The notes: generated from the letters alone by a model not told the origin. 64,000 bases of DNA from Gelatoporia subvermispora B (GCA_000320605.2 KB445799.1:229638-293637), one strand, 5' to 3'. Shown: positions 1-11,830, counted from the stretch's first letter. Numbers and translations: made by a program.

Positions 1-1504
1 CGACTGGTGCCTGTCGGTGTTACCGGTGGCGTGATGAAGATGTAATCAGGGTCCGGAGAGGGTACCAGGCGCTGCGCGTGTGCAGGGCTGGCGGGCGTGA
101 GCACCAGCGGCATCGGGACGTGTTTTGGTACGAGCGTGCTAGTGTTCGGCGCTGAGATCTTCGGACGAGAGGATGTTGCATTTGGCGGGGAGACGACCAT
201 GGGCGAGCTGGGTGGCTGTGGAGACGGAGGGCCTTGGTACATCCGTGCGTATGGGTGGACAGAGTCGAAGGATCCAGCCTTGGGTCGTGCAAGCGCGCGG
301 AAGGTGGAAAGCACATCGATGCTAGGTGACCGCACGGATTCTGCGTCGCGAAATGCTTTCGTCAGCCCATCGTGTGTCCTGATACTCGCCGCATCGGACA
401 TGTCCATCGGCGGAGCGGGAACATCATGGCTTGGACGATCGACCGTCACGGATACGCTTGGTATGGGCGTGACCGTGCGCGACTCGTCTGGAGTGCTGTC
501 CAGGCTCGGTGTGCCAGTACGACTGAACATCTCGTGGATGGGCAGAGGGACGGGAGGCAGTGCTGGTACGGGCGGTATTTCCTCTTGCTGCGGGGAGCCC
601 CCTGATGCCGAGTCTTTCCTCTTCCGGGGGGACCTTGAATTGAGGCGGAAGAAACGCTTCTTCTTGGTCGATGCTTCAGATAGGTTACCCCCGTCAGACT
701 CGTCACCAATTGTCGGAGACATAACAGATGTCTTGCGTGTCCGGCCCATGCCTGGTAGCCTCGATATGCCCCCGCCGTCGGTATCATAGTCAGTGGCCGG
801 AGACATCACATCCGCGTCCTTCCCCTTCTTGCCCTTCTTGCCTTTCTTCTTGCTAGACTCCGACAGGTGACCTCCATCGCTCTCGTGCTCTGTAGCATTC
901 CCACTCTCCTTGACCTTTTTCTTGCTCTTCTTCTCCTTCTCCTTCTTACCCTTTCCCCCGTCACTCAAATACCCGCCATCACTCTCGTAACCATTCGAGC
1001 GAGCCTTGCGCAGTTTATTCGGGCGAAAGAATCCAGTTGCAGGTGCAGGAGCGGGAGATGGTGTCATCGTTAGTGGCTCCGGGGGAGCACTCACAGCGAA
1101 TTGAATACTCCGTTGTGGAGGGTTCAGCGCTGCAACGCCGGGGTGAAGGTTAGAGGAGGGGAGACTGGACAAGGAAGAGGCATCTGAGGTCGCAGTGGAT
1201 CCGTAGGTGAGACTTGGAGAGATCGTACTCTGTCGATGAGAAGTCAGTCAAGGCGGGGGACGATTCGCATGCACTGAACCGCTATAACGTCCGGGAAAGA
1301 AACGCCGAGAGTCTGACTGACCTCTTCCTCTGCGTCTGCCTCTTCTCCTTCTTCCGGCACTGCATTGAATATCCAGTGCGCGACTGTCCGACTCGAGCCC
1401 ACGCCGAGCTCAAGTGCACTCTCCAAGATCGATGCGCGGAGACCAGAGTCACGATTGTCGGCTGGACGTCCCCGCTGAGGACGTGGGACCGGAAATGTGT
1501 TCAT
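1..1504 (-). CDS. Ser/Pro/Lys-rich protein of unknown function, 3' end cut by window edge
   Basis: Two exons are visible on the minus strand: 1504-1322 (61 codons, ATG at 1504) and 1229 running open to base 1. They are joined by an intron at 1321-1230 with donor GTCAGT and acceptor GACAG, and the junction is in frame. The N-terminus begins MNTFPVPRPQRGRPADNRDS. The second exon is low complexity. It holds three to four copies of a Ser-Asp-Gly-Gly motif (ESDGGYLSDGG, ESDGGHLSESS, ESDGGNLSEAS), each next to a Lys-rich run such as KKGKKGKKGK, followed by Ser/Pro-rich sequence. About 470 residues are seen and the C-terminus lies outside the window. The long plus-strand frames here are shadows. The alternating acidic and basic repeats suggest a phosphorylated nuclear or scaffold protein, but this is inference. 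I do not recognise the family. Confidence 0.75.
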
Positions 1505-2475
1505 AATATTGAATCGAAAGCAGAAAGGACAGGCGGGTCGACCGAGCAAATGAGTGGGTTATGCACGAATGCACACTGCAGTCATGGACACAGACAGTTC
1601 CGGAGTGACAAGACGGGAGATACGACCAAGACAAAGCCTATTCAAGGTCCACAGAACGGCAATTTCAACGGGTTCTCAGTCGACGACACGAGCCTTGTCG
1701 TTGTCCGGGAATGGCCTAGAGTTGCAGTGTCGAGGGTCTCCCCTGCTTCTAGCCGAGTCTGCAGGCTCCACAATTACGCAGAGAGGTCTAGAACGAGTCA
1801 AAAGGCCATACTAGTACGACTCTCAAGGCCGTGAGGCAAGTTCGATGTTGAATGTCAGTGGTTGGTAAACGTCGAGAATAGTAAGATGTTGGGTTTCAGC
1901 AAGTCGCGCTCTAACGCCAGCCCGGGACCCCGGGAATCCAAACCTGCGAATCCTCCGCTTGTCCCGCTCACTTCAAGCGGGGATAGACTTCTTCTTTCGA
2001 GATGCAGAAATTTCCCTCGGGATGATTATCAAATGAGGTGAATATCCACAACCAGCAGGCCATCATGATGTCCGCATGTTGATCGTAATTGTCAGATCTC
2101 GGCTATAACCTGGAGAGCTTCCGCGCCTTGCTCCCGAGACTTGCAGTTTCCGGTGCTCAGAAACTCACGCTCCAATAGCCTGTATTCTGCCACTTGTACG
2201 GCTCTATTGTCGGGGTCAACCAACTCTTCGAACATCTAAGCATGCTACGATGGTATAAGTTATCTCCTTATATGTTCCCAACAATGACACCGTATATAGC
2301 GACGCTCGCTGGTAGCCAGGTGATATTATGAGCCCAAAGGCGATATGCGAATGAAATATACTTGGGATTTTCCCAAGCACGACGCACACTAGACTAAGTA
2401 AATCAAAAAGAATGACTGCGACCTTTAGCGGGGCTCAGCTATGCCAGCAAAGGATTTCATACATTTTGGGCCCGC
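1505..2475. other. Intergenic, with one possible small exon
   Basis: No convincing gene. A minus-strand frame at 2235-2092 starts with ATG and encodes 47 residues beginning MFEELVDPDNRAVQVAEYRL, with a TATA-like CATATAAGG about 40 bp upstream. A second protein-like stretch follows on the same strand near 2035-1980 (ends FCISKEEVYPRLK). They could be exons of a small spliced gene, but no clean splice pair joins them. The rest looks non-coding. Confidence 0.25.
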
Positions 2476-4815
2476 TTAACTCCTCGCTTCTTTCACGAGG
2501 CCGACACGTAGAGGCAGTGCTGGCCTTGGATCATCACGGTGTGCAGATGGGTATGCCAGGAAATTCATGTTCCAGTAGGGACGAGCATCGCCCAGGGAGA
2601 ACGTGAATGTTTCCAGCAGTGTGGTTAGAACAACCTCTGAAAGGGCGTCAGCGGGTGTATAAACACCAAGCACAGAGACTTCCACGCACTCATCTCAAGC
2701 TGGGAAAACTTGAAGCCGCTGAGATAGGCTGAGTGAGCGCGCATTCAAAATCGAGGCAGCCAGTGATACTGATACTGACATGCATGCTCTTCCGCCGCCG
2801 AAGAATGTCAGACTTTGCAAAGAGTCAGCTCAAGTATATAATCAAAGAAGGGAAGCACACACAGATTGGCATAAACACCGGGGATATGGGCGTTCGTGAC
2901 TGCCTCCGGCAGAGGGGACAGCCATCGTTCGGGCTTCCATTCAGCTGCATCTGGCCCCCATAGCGCCCGGTTGCGATTGGATTGCAAGATACCGACATAC
3001 ACATCGCTGTTCTTCGGAATTGGGATTTCGCTCACAAGCTTACCGTCCCGACAACGGATAGGTGCTGACAGAGGTAATACCACGTCCTCCCGGGCGCTAT
3101 ATATCCGGCAGCATTAGTACAATCACCAGCTTCAGAAGAGAGACGTGCGTTCGTGAGAATATGGAGAATGGAGGATACCTGGAAAAATATTAAGCGTTCT
3201 ATTTAAGCAGAGTAAGGATGGATTCCATACATGCGAAGGGTCTCGCGGCAGACAGCATCGAGCAATGGTAGCTCCATTAACTCATCGAAAGTCGGAGCGT
3301 CCCTGCCTTGGCATGCTTTGATATATTCCTGACGAACCTTATCCTGAATTTCCGGACGTTCGGAAAGAAGGTGAAGTACACGCGCAAGAGAACTCGTGGT
3401 CGTGTCCGTTGCGGCGAAGACGAGAGTCCTGTAAGCGCCGTCAATATCCGAGGGACTGCGGTGTTAAATAGGGATTGAGTCGTACGACATATGTGCGACG
3501 ATCTCGTCGTCGTCGATCTTGTCTTCTTCAGGTGCCGACATGTTCACGTGTACTGGGTCGAGCGGAGCATCGGCGATTAGCTCAGGGTAACATCAGGGTG
3601 CGTCTCTCACAGAGTCGTGTTAATATGTCCTGTCCTGCACCAAGTTGGGTAGAATCGCCTTTCTCGATAGCACGTCGCTTGCGCTCACAGACTTCTCTCG
3701 CGTTGCGTTCCATAGTGTCGACTATATGGATCCACTGCTTGATACCCGAGTGAGGTATCAACTCTACGAAGCGTCTGCGAAGCCATGCAGGACCGATCTT
3801 AATGAGTGTTGGTAGAGGAATTCGCTCGATGAGAAGTTTATCCAGAGTCGGGCTGTTGAAGTCAACACATACCGCTTTGTGTTCGGTAGCGAAATCGGCT
3901 CACATCAAAGACTTCATAGCAATGCCATATTCGTTGGAATTCTCCTCCACAAGGGAATCAAAAGAGTACCCCATGCCGGCTTGACCAATCATTTCGAGGG
4001 CAGTCCGAGTCATCCAGCGCATCATGTCGATGTCCTTGTTGTCTCCCTTATTAACGTCAGCGACGATAGCAGTCCGGAGCTGAACGTGCTTAGAAGTTAG
4101 ATTTGATCTGCACGCGCGGAACATGAGACTTGCCCTTCCAGCCACTTCTCCGAAGATAGGGTACATTTCGCGCATGCGAAGGGTGGAAAAGAATGGGTTC
4201 AAGAGTTTGCGCTGTTTGCGATGCTTCTCGCCTTGTGGGTTGCATGATGTCAACGTGTAAGTAAGACTTCTTAGAACACTTGTTGTGTACCTAATGTAGC
4301 AAGTAGTCCATTACCAAAGTTGAGGTTATTCGTGCTACGATAGACATCAGCCAATGACCGTGAGTAGAATGGGTTACCTCACAGTCTAAAGTCCTCGCTT
4401 TCCTCATACACATGCTGGTCTTTGATGATAATGCTATGAAGTGCCACCGGGTCGAATACGAGTACTCCTTGCCTCTAAATATGTCGTGAATATGATAGAT
4501 TTGGCAGCACTGTACCAGAACGACTTACTCCCAGCACCCCCTGCAACCGCACGATAGGACCATACTTCTCTCCGAGCTCCTGTACAAATTCCCAGGCGTG
4601 TCTGTTGATTACTTGCAAAAGGTGACCTTCGATTTGAGTCAGGTTAAGGCGAAGTCACAGATAGGGGTACATGGTGCATTACCTGAGAAGATGGAGGCTG
4701 CAGGCGGACCTGGGAGGTTACGATGAGGCGAGCGGAAGTACTGTGTTATTCGTAGTGCCAGCCATGTAGCACATGCTAAACTAACGGCCTGGAGTAGGAA
4801 GACGAATACGCCCAT
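2476..4815 (-). CDS. Cytochrome P450 monooxygenase
   Basis: This is a complete multi-exon fungal P450. The predicted start is at 4815 (MGVFVFLLQAVSLACATWLA), a single N-terminal membrane anchor followed by the proline hinge NLPGPPAAS. An upstream in-frame Met at 4914 is possible but would add a hydrophilic leader. Motifs in order: GEKHRKQRKLLNP (C-helix region, about 4220), FAATDTTTSS (I-helix oxygen-binding threonine, about 3410), CRETLRM (ExxR of the K-helix, about 3250), PERW (about 2920) and the haem loop FFGGGRACIG with the axial cysteine, split by an intron after AC (about 2745-2800). The C-terminus ends DDPRPALPLRVGLVKEARS. About ten introns have GT...AG ends and all joins tested keep frame. 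Expected at the ER membrane oxidising a lipophilic substrate with electrons from CPR. The substrate is unknown. Nothing in the sequence says it is broken. Confidence 0.92.
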
Positions 4816-5763
4816 GGTGGGGAGTGTTTGAGTGATCAGGCCTTCAGGAACGATGAGGCGGTAGGGCGGATTCTTATACTCCCCATCATGATGGTTCCAC
4901 AGCGCCGGTAACACTCTTGCCCATATCCATTCCTTGACCTTTGCGTGATGCCGAGTTGACTATCAACACTAGTGGCGGGGCGCTCGAGTCCTAAAGCCAA
5001 GGTGCGACGCTGGGTCTAGCCTCGAGGTGCTTGCTGAGACGCGGGCGCTTGCGAGCAGCGCAGCGCGGGTCACAAAGGACCTTTCCGAAAGCACTCGGGC
5101 GACGACCACTTCGCTCGATTCACGCCCGCTATGGTCTCTGACTGGTCAGATTGACTTCGGAGGTCGTTCAGACTTTTGAAACAGACCTAACACGCCGGGT
5201 GAGGCCCGAGGGACAATCAGCTCACGTTGGCAGGTCCACCCGGTACCGGACAGTCTCACACAACATGACTTCCAAGTTGCGTACAATGCTGGCCAGGCTC
5301 GGCAACCTTGCGAATTCTCCGGGACTGAGCGGCAGATATCGGACCTCGACCGCTAAGACTGTTGGATGGCGCTTATCGCATTGTACGAGAAGGTTGCATG
5401 CCATAGTGAGGATGAGGAGCACGGAAACGTTCAGTAGGCTGTTGGCACTACCTCAAATAATTATGGCCGCATGGCCAAAGACCTTACCATTGCAGAGGTA
5501 AAATCCAAACAGTATTGGACAGTACATAAGGGGCTGGGGGTGCATGTCGGAGTAGGGTGTGTACTAATTCGAAGGTAGGAGAGAAATCGTCGAAGATTGA
5601 TAAATGTATGTTTGTAAAACTAGGAGCCTATATGCCAGTATGGCAGCCGCGATCATTGACGCGACACAAAATATTCGTGGATCTTGCGATGAGGCTCTGT
5701 CCATCCTTGCAGCTTGGATTGGTGAGATGTGCGTGAAAGTTCTGCGGGAATAGCACCACAAAT
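4816..5763. other. Intergenic
   Basis: Upstream region of the P450 and 3' side of the SRAP-like gene. Short frames on both strands have no recognisable protein content. The last exon of the SRAP-like gene might extend here: a GTAAGA donor overlaps its stop at 5764, and a CCGCAG acceptor follows near 5740. Confidence 0.4.
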
Positions 5764-8071
5764 TTATCTTACCTTCTTGGATGCACCGCCACGCGCTCGC
5801 CCACCGGCTGTCCTGGCTCCAGCTCCACGTCCGGATTTCCGAGCGGCCGTTTCGACTTGGGCCTGGGGAGCACTTGGCACACTCGTGGAGGCGCCGTTGC
5901 TGGATGTAGTAGGACTAGAGGTGGTGGCAGCTAAATTTGTGGCGTTTGAACTGGTGGGGGCAATACTGGAAGTCTTGATACTGGAGACAATATCGGAGCA
6001 TGGTTGCGATAACAGAGAGCCGGTGGGCACAATCGAGGCACCCAACGAGTGCGCTATCATCTCAGAAGGCTCCTCCTGGGTCAGGTCGATAATCTCACGA
6101 ACACTCCCCACAGTAACTGGTGTAACACCTGCACTTGAGTTCCTGTTCGATACCGTGTCATCGGTCGAATTACGTCCAACTTTAAGCATAGACTCGTCCG
6201 CCTGAACACTAGCAGTGGTATTTCGTGCCTCCAAGCCAGCCGCTATCGCCATCACGATACTGCGAGTGCTATCAATGCTGAAACTAGTAGGCACAAGGTC
6301 GTGGGGATAGAGGGTAACCGACTGCTCTAGGCTCGCTGGGGGGTCGCAGACGACGGTAGTGGCATCGCCTCTGCGAGTACACACGCCCTCCTGCTGCATC
6401 GGTTGAGTGACTGGCAGGGACGACGCATCAGGTGCCAGCGCCATATCATCCTCGGCCATCTCTACATCGCCATTTGGCTCTGCGACGACAGCCATAGGTT
6501 CCGTAGCAGATGGTACCGAGGTCAAGGGGCCTGGCAATCACTGGAGCATAACGTCATCTGGTTGCGGGTCTGAGGTAGGAAGGGTGGAGGTAGCGATGAA
6601 CTTCTTGCCTCTCCTCTTGGACGTGGCTGACGCTGGTCCAACAGGTCCCTTACCTCTCTTCGATCGACCCGCCGCTGAGGCTGAGGGCGACGACATCCGC
6701 TTGCGACCCCTCTTCGCCGGCACTGTGGATGTGGCAGCGGTCGACGAAGAAGGCTCCTCTGCAAATTGCGATGATGATGTCTGTGTCTCATCCGGTTGCG
6801 ACGGCAAAATAGCCTCAGACTGTTTGGCTGCAGCCTTGCGTTTCCTGGCTGTCTTTGGCGGTGCGCCGGCAGCCTCGGATGTCTCGACCGTGGCTTTGCG
6901 CTTCCGGCCCCGCTTTGGCGGCGCGTCAGCAGGAGGGGTGGCCAGTGGTGGGGACGGGATCAAAGTGACAGTGGTCCCCGGGGAGATAGGGAGGATGAGG
7001 TCTTGGCCGTTCGCGTTGGGATCATTGATACGAAGAGACACCTCGTGACTGTCATATGTAAATCACACTCGTATAGCAAAACGATGTAGCGTATACTCAC
7101 TATTTAAGAGGGCAATCGGAGTAGTCGGAAGGTCGTACTAGTTGTTCGAGCCCTTCATTCGGAGCAAAGATGTTAGAATTCAGCCACGCCTGAATGGCTG
7201 CCGGGTTGCGGAGTAGGACAGGCGGCCTGTTCGATAGCTTCTTATAGGGTTGGATTGCTGCGTGGGTGATGATGGCGAACGACCGTTCAGACTCTACAAT
7301 AGCGTGGGATTCACTGTCGACGGTGCAGATAACATGTAAACCTACGTACCCTTCAGACCATAAAAGACACCCGCCAGAAACAGAAGACCGTGGTCTTGAC
7401 GTTGTACGAAGTACATGCGTCCTCGGCGCGAAACATAATATCTTCATAAAGGAGTCATTATTCTGGAAACAAGAATAATCTAACATGACTTTACCCTTCG
7501 CATACGATCACACAAGTTCCACACCTGGATGGAAACTTGAACCTCAAAAATCCACCCCTTTCCTTCAGTCGCTCCGACCTGAACCAGGGCGGAGGAAATC
7601 GACGTGTCCTTGCCGGTGTTGTCTGTTGAGAGGACGCCTTGTCCGGGTCTCTGAGGGCTCGATCATTCAATTCCACGCCCCATGACATGGTCTGACAATT
7701 GACCGCAGGTCCATCACGTGCCCTTCTGAAGAGGACGGGAGCGAAGCTACCGCAACCGATATTGTGACTGAGAAGAAGTTAGGGTAATCTGCCGGTAAAC
7801 GAACATCAGTACGTACCTGCTGCGGAACCCAGCAATGTCATTCCAATTCACTGGGTCTCCAAAGTCCGACCAGTTCAATTCCATGAGCTTGTCACCCTAT
7901 GAACAGAATCAATACCGCGTATGGGACACGTGCCTCACAACTGACGGATAGACTGAGACTGAGGCTATAGCGCCCCTTCTTTGCACGTACTCGAGGCTGG
8001 CTGGTAGATTCAATCAAGTCACTCAGAGGCGAGCTCTGTTTACTGCATTCATGGACATACTCTATCGACAT
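5764..8071 (-). CDS. SRAP (HMCES/YedK-like) domain protein without catalytic residues, with long basic tail
   Basis: Spliced by eye, the minus strand gives the SRAP fold motifs in order: KGRYSL (N-terminal strand, about 7975), HNIGCGSFAPVLFRR (about 7755), QTMSWGV (about 7690), CVIVCEGYY, GLLFLAGVFYGLK (about 7385), SFAIITHAAIQPYKKLSNRP (about 7240) and PLKYHEVSLRIND (7110-7030). SRAP proteins cap abasic DNA through a cysteine exposed at position 2, helped by an Asn, a Glu and a His. Here MCGR is replaced by AKKGR, NAR by PAR, GYYEW by GYYVS and LHDRMP by LSNRPP, so all four positions are lost. The start at 8071 (MSIEYVHEC) is the first in-frame Met and is uncertain. The tail has nuclear-localisation-like KRGRKRK (about 6900) and EIIDLTQEEP (about 6090), a SUMO-interaction-like motif. 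An in-frame TGA at 6538 lies inside a consensus 123-nt intron (6653-6531). Likely nuclear; a non-enzymatic DNA or SUMO binding role is inference. Confidence 0.72.
6531..6653 (-). other. Intron of 123 nt, divisible by three, with an in-frame stop
   Basis: Donor AG|GTAAGG at 6653 and acceptor TTGCCAG at 6531. Its removal joins SKRG to PLTSVPS in frame and removes the TGA at 6540-6538. If retained, the protein would end about 37 residues into the intron with a Lys-rich sequence. The long tail carrying the SUMO-interaction-like motif therefore depends on splicing here. Confidence 0.6.
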
Positions 8072-8372
8072 TACTACGAATCTATAACACTAGGTACGTA
8101 TGTGCTGCAAGGATCGGCACGATGATCGAGAAGCCCAAGAAGTTCCGTGTGGGGAGATGGCGAGCGGAAGCTGATGCGGGGTGCGGGGGATTCCCAACTC
8201 CGCCATCGGGGATTATATACTTCCCATTTCGGCAATTTCCGGAGATTTATAATCCACTCGGTCTCGGCACCGAAGCTCGGAGCAGTGTCTTGACTCTCGC
8301 CCTGCCTCGCTATCTCTTGCTATGCTGTTTATACAGGACCCTCAAACAATATATCTCGCAATTCAACCCTTC
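8072..8372. other. Intergenic spacer
   Basis: Upstream region of the SRAP-like gene and downstream of the MFS relic. No gene seen; an AT-rich GATTATATAC lies near 8211. Confidence 0.4.
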
Positions 8373-9045
8373 CTCACCTTCAACTGTCTCCATAGCGCCT
8401 GCTCCGTCCCAGACTGCGTCAGAAACTCGTTCCATAAAGTTGCTATACTGGATTGCGAGGCTAGTGCGCCTGTTCCAAGATCCGGGTAGCTGTTTCGACA
8501 ATTGACTGATCGTGACAGTACTAGCCAGATTGAAGCCGAGTGCTATGAGGGACCAATACGTGAACAGTGAACCGTAGGAAACCACCTGAGCGCGTAGGAC
8601 AATGAGTGCAAGCACAAGTCCCATGCATCCAAGGGAGGTCCCAAAGAGCGAGCGTACGGTAATCTTGAACACGTCGCGCGAGCAACACGATGAGAAGCAG
8701 GAGTGGGATGGTGCAGATCCCTACGAGAGCAATGAAGTTCTCCGTCTCAAACGGGCTGAAGTGGAAATGAAAAAGAGAGGAGTCTGAGCCGGTGAAGACG
8801 GGAATGTTTGCCTCCCATACTCCGATGATGAAAAAGCAAGTCATGGAGAATTAGCACATTGTCGCAGCGACACCTAGCGACACCCCATCGCGGCCCGGAC
8901 ATGCGCATGGGCTCGAGTCTTGGGGGGGCGGTTGTACCTCGACGATAGTTGTCCGCTCTTTGCCACCTGACGTATCCTCTATCGTGTCTTCCGCAGTAGA
9001 ACGTAGGCTGAGAGGGATCGCTGGAGGTTCTAGCACTCGAGGTAC
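8373..9045 (-). pseudogene. Truncated tandem copy of the neighbouring MFS transporter (C-terminal half)
   Basis: The minus strand matches the C-terminal half of the intact MFS gene directly upstream, motif by motif: VSLGVAATMC against WGVTATMC, TCFFIIGVWEANIPVFTGS against TCFFILGAWEANIPVFTSS, YGSLFTYWSLIALGFNLAS against YGTLFACWFLVALGFNLAS, and SKQLPGSW against SKQLPGTW. Three lesions are clear. TGG for Trp after ATMC has become TAA near 8858. There is a frameshift near 8660-8640 inside the segment equivalent to LAVGTALGTSG. An internal deletion fuses the last part directly to the WRQLK-equivalent end, losing the final membrane helix. The N-terminal half is absent. It probably arose by partial tandem duplication of the adjacent gene followed by decay. 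Confidence 0.88.
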
Positions 9046-9076
9046 GTCTTTGTAGAAATTGCAATAATTTCTAGAT

Positions 9077-10681
9077 CTATCCTGTCTTAGCCTTCAGCTG
9101 TCTCCATAATGTCAGGAACATAACTGCCCCGACGCCCACAATCCCGACCTGCATCCCGACGTAGTTCAGCATTCCGACCTGGACCCCTGCACCGCCCCAC
9201 ACGGCTCCGCAGACCCTGCCCAAATAGTTGCTGTACTGGATAGCGAGGCTTATCCTCGCATTCCACGTGCCCGGCAGCTGCTTCGACAATAGACTCAACG
9301 TAACTGTGCTTGCGAGGTTGAATCCCAGCGCGACGAGGAACCAGCACGCAAATAGGGTCCCGTACATGACCGCCCGTGCGCGGAGGATCGCGAGCGCGAG
9401 GATGAGCCCGGAAGTGCCGAGCGCAGTGCCGACGGCGAGGGTGTGGCGGTCCTGCACACGGCGTGCGAAGAAGACGTTCACCAGGAGGAACGGGAACGTG
9501 CTCACGCCGCCCAGCGCAATCAAGTTACCCGCGGCGAATGGGCTGAAGTGGAATGGAGAGAACGACGACGTTGAGCTAGTGAAGACGGGGATGTTGGCTT
9601 CCCATGCCCCCAGGATGAAGAAGCAGGTCGTGGCGAACCAGCACATAGTCGCGGTGACGCCCCACTGGGGAGCGGACATGCGCTTTGCCTCAACGCGGGG
9701 CCCCTGTGTCTCGATCTCGGCGTTTTCGTCCGAAGGCGTCGGCTGTGAGGGCATGAGAGGAACAGCGGGTTGCTGCGGGGGATCATGGGGGACGTCCTCG
9801 AAGAGCAGAGCCGCGAAGACCCAGAATACCGCCCAGATACCGGCCATGATCCATGTGGGGCTCGTGTAGCCGTTGAAAACTGAGTTTGAGAAGCCAATTT
9901 TGAAACTGCAATCAAATCCTCAGGTTTCGGCGGATGAACGAACGAGCACAAATTACGCACAACAGACCACCAACGAAGGGACCTATGCTGAAGCCCGCTC
10001 CCTGTCCGAGGACTAGCCAACCAGCGAGCGTTGTCCTCCGACGTATCCCGACGATGCGCGGGTCAGAGCAGTACCGCTTCGAGTACATCCAGAACGTGAA
10101 ACCGAATCCAGAGACGATGCGGCCGATCAGGATCAAGTACAGGAAGTTTGTGCAATACGCCAGGCTGTAAAGCACATTGCCGAGTAGTGCCGATGCACAG
10201 GCAAAGTGCAACGGCCGCTTATAGCCACCTGAGCACAACTATAAGAGCACACTCTGCGATATACAGGAGTTATGTACCTTGGTCCAGCTTCATCAATGGC
10301 AAGAGAGCAAGACCGGAGAATACGGTGGGGATGCCGATGACCAGACCTGAGAAAGTCGACGTTCCACCCAAATGCGCGGCATACTGGTCTGATGACGAGA
10401 CGACGATGAAGAATGATACCTGATATGTGCAGTGTTGAGTGTGGCATGGACTTGAATTCGAGGAGACAAACCTGGAGCAGTGCACTTGCAAGGAGAACTG
10501 TCACCAGTGATGCCATCTTTGGCAGTCTGTACTCGCTATCTTCTGCATCTCGCCCGTCTGCATGATGTATCTGAGAGGCGACGATTGCCTCTGCTGACTC
10601 ATCCGGACTCCTACGAGAGGATCCATGTGAAGGCAGCCCCCGGGGAGCACTGAGGTCGACCACGGTCGATAGGAGTCTCAT
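9077..10681 (-). CDS. Major facilitator superfamily transporter
   Basis: Four exons (10681-10472, 10419-10278, 10228-9961, 9905-9077) give 482 residues with every junction in frame. The start MRLLSTVVDLSAPRGLP gives a cytosolic N-tail of about 50 residues, and DAEDSEYRLPKMASL precedes helix 1. Membrane segments alternate through VTVLLASALLQVSFFIVVSS, LIGRIVSGFGFTFWMYSKRY (the signature region of a fungal MFS group), GWLVLGQGAGFSIGPFVGGL and AGIWAVFWVFAALLFEDVP. A hydrophilic central loop of about 60 residues (QPTPSDENAEIETQGP) is followed by about five more helices. The length and two-half design fit MFS. The nearest relatives I can think of are basidiomycete general-substrate or MFSD8-like vacuolar carriers, but the substrate is not visible. 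A broken tandem copy of its second half lies just downstream. Confidence 0.88.
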
Positions 10682-11830
10682 TGGAAGGAGAGAGAATCCT
10701 AAGGCTATCCGTAGCAGAACGTGAGGTCGATTCCGCACAGGCCGCCTGACTATCAGCGTCAATCCGGTGAACAACGGCGTCGATCGCTCATCCGCAAGAT
10801 GCAACTCCGAGTCAGGCCCTAGAGCCGATGTGTGCTTGAAAAGTCTGGCAATGGCTGTCTAGGAGTTGCATTGTGATATTCTGCGATGACTGCTTGAGTT
10901 ATATCGACTATTTGAGAAGAATCGCACTGCACCTCAGCTTCAATGTCCCCCACTCGAACGGACCTCACGATGTCTATGAGGCAGGAAGCGCGCAGCCAAC
11001 CGTCGATTTCCGCCCTGACCAATCGGGATGTCACGATAGGCGCACGACTAAGCGCCATATCTACAAACGGTTTAGCGCAGACAAGAGTTCCTTCAATTGC
11101 AGAGTCGAATGTTGAATGTTGAACTCCCGTTCGATGCGCACCTCATTTTCGGTCTTATGCATATGACACCTGGCGCATATTCAAGATTGACGAACGGTCT
11201 CTTATGTTCCAACTGAGGTCGAATTGCTATACCGCCTTGCGTGATCTGGATTCTGCATACGACACTAGAACATCATCTCGCCAAGCTCCACCGGCTCTGT
11301 ATGTGTGCACTGCAGATACTGCCATTCGCTGGACCCTCGATTTCTTCTATGATTTAATATTGCGATCAGCTAGATGTATAATTTACATGGAAGCAATATG
11401 CTCTACTATCTTTGGTTGGTTTTACTGCGCAATCTATCTACGTGTCTACCAAGTGAGGCATAAAGCCACAGTGGTAACTCTCTTCGTTCCGTCTCATAAT
11501 AGACCTAGCCTGCCATAACTGCCGAACGAAACATGCATATCATACGTCACACTGAATGCTTGGCTCTCAGCATACAGCACTCATTATTCCCACATGTGCT
11601 TGACACTGTCATCTGTGGCGCCTTTGTCTTACGGTTGATCTCTCTCTACGCATGTATTGAGATGACCAGATTTTGTGGTTCCTTGTGCCTATTCCGTCGC
11701 CTTTGGTTTGATTTATCGATAGTGGTAAGCAGTGGCTGTGGCACCGCATGCCCATGGTGACGTAGGGACATTGTGTGCATGTCTCTGGTATGCCCCCTCC
11801 CCGTCCTCAGATTTATCAATGCGGTAGATA
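10682..11830. other. Intergenic
   Basis: AT-rich spacer between the MFS gene and the monooxygenase relic. Frames such as 11204-11518 (+) show no recognisable motif. Missing 5' parts of the relic, such as a GxGxxG dinucleotide-binding motif, were looked for here and not found. Confidence 0.4.

Noticed and set aside
97..789. Long plus-strand frame of 230 codons
   Set aside because: Shadow of the minus-strand coding exon, which has the repeated SDGG/KKGK pattern and a clean splice to an upstream ATG exon.
6538..6540. In-frame TGA splitting the SRAP-like gene into two frames, suggesting a pseudogene or readthrough
   Set aside because: A consensus AG|GTAAGG donor at 6653 and TTGCCAG acceptor at 6531 remove it and keep frame.
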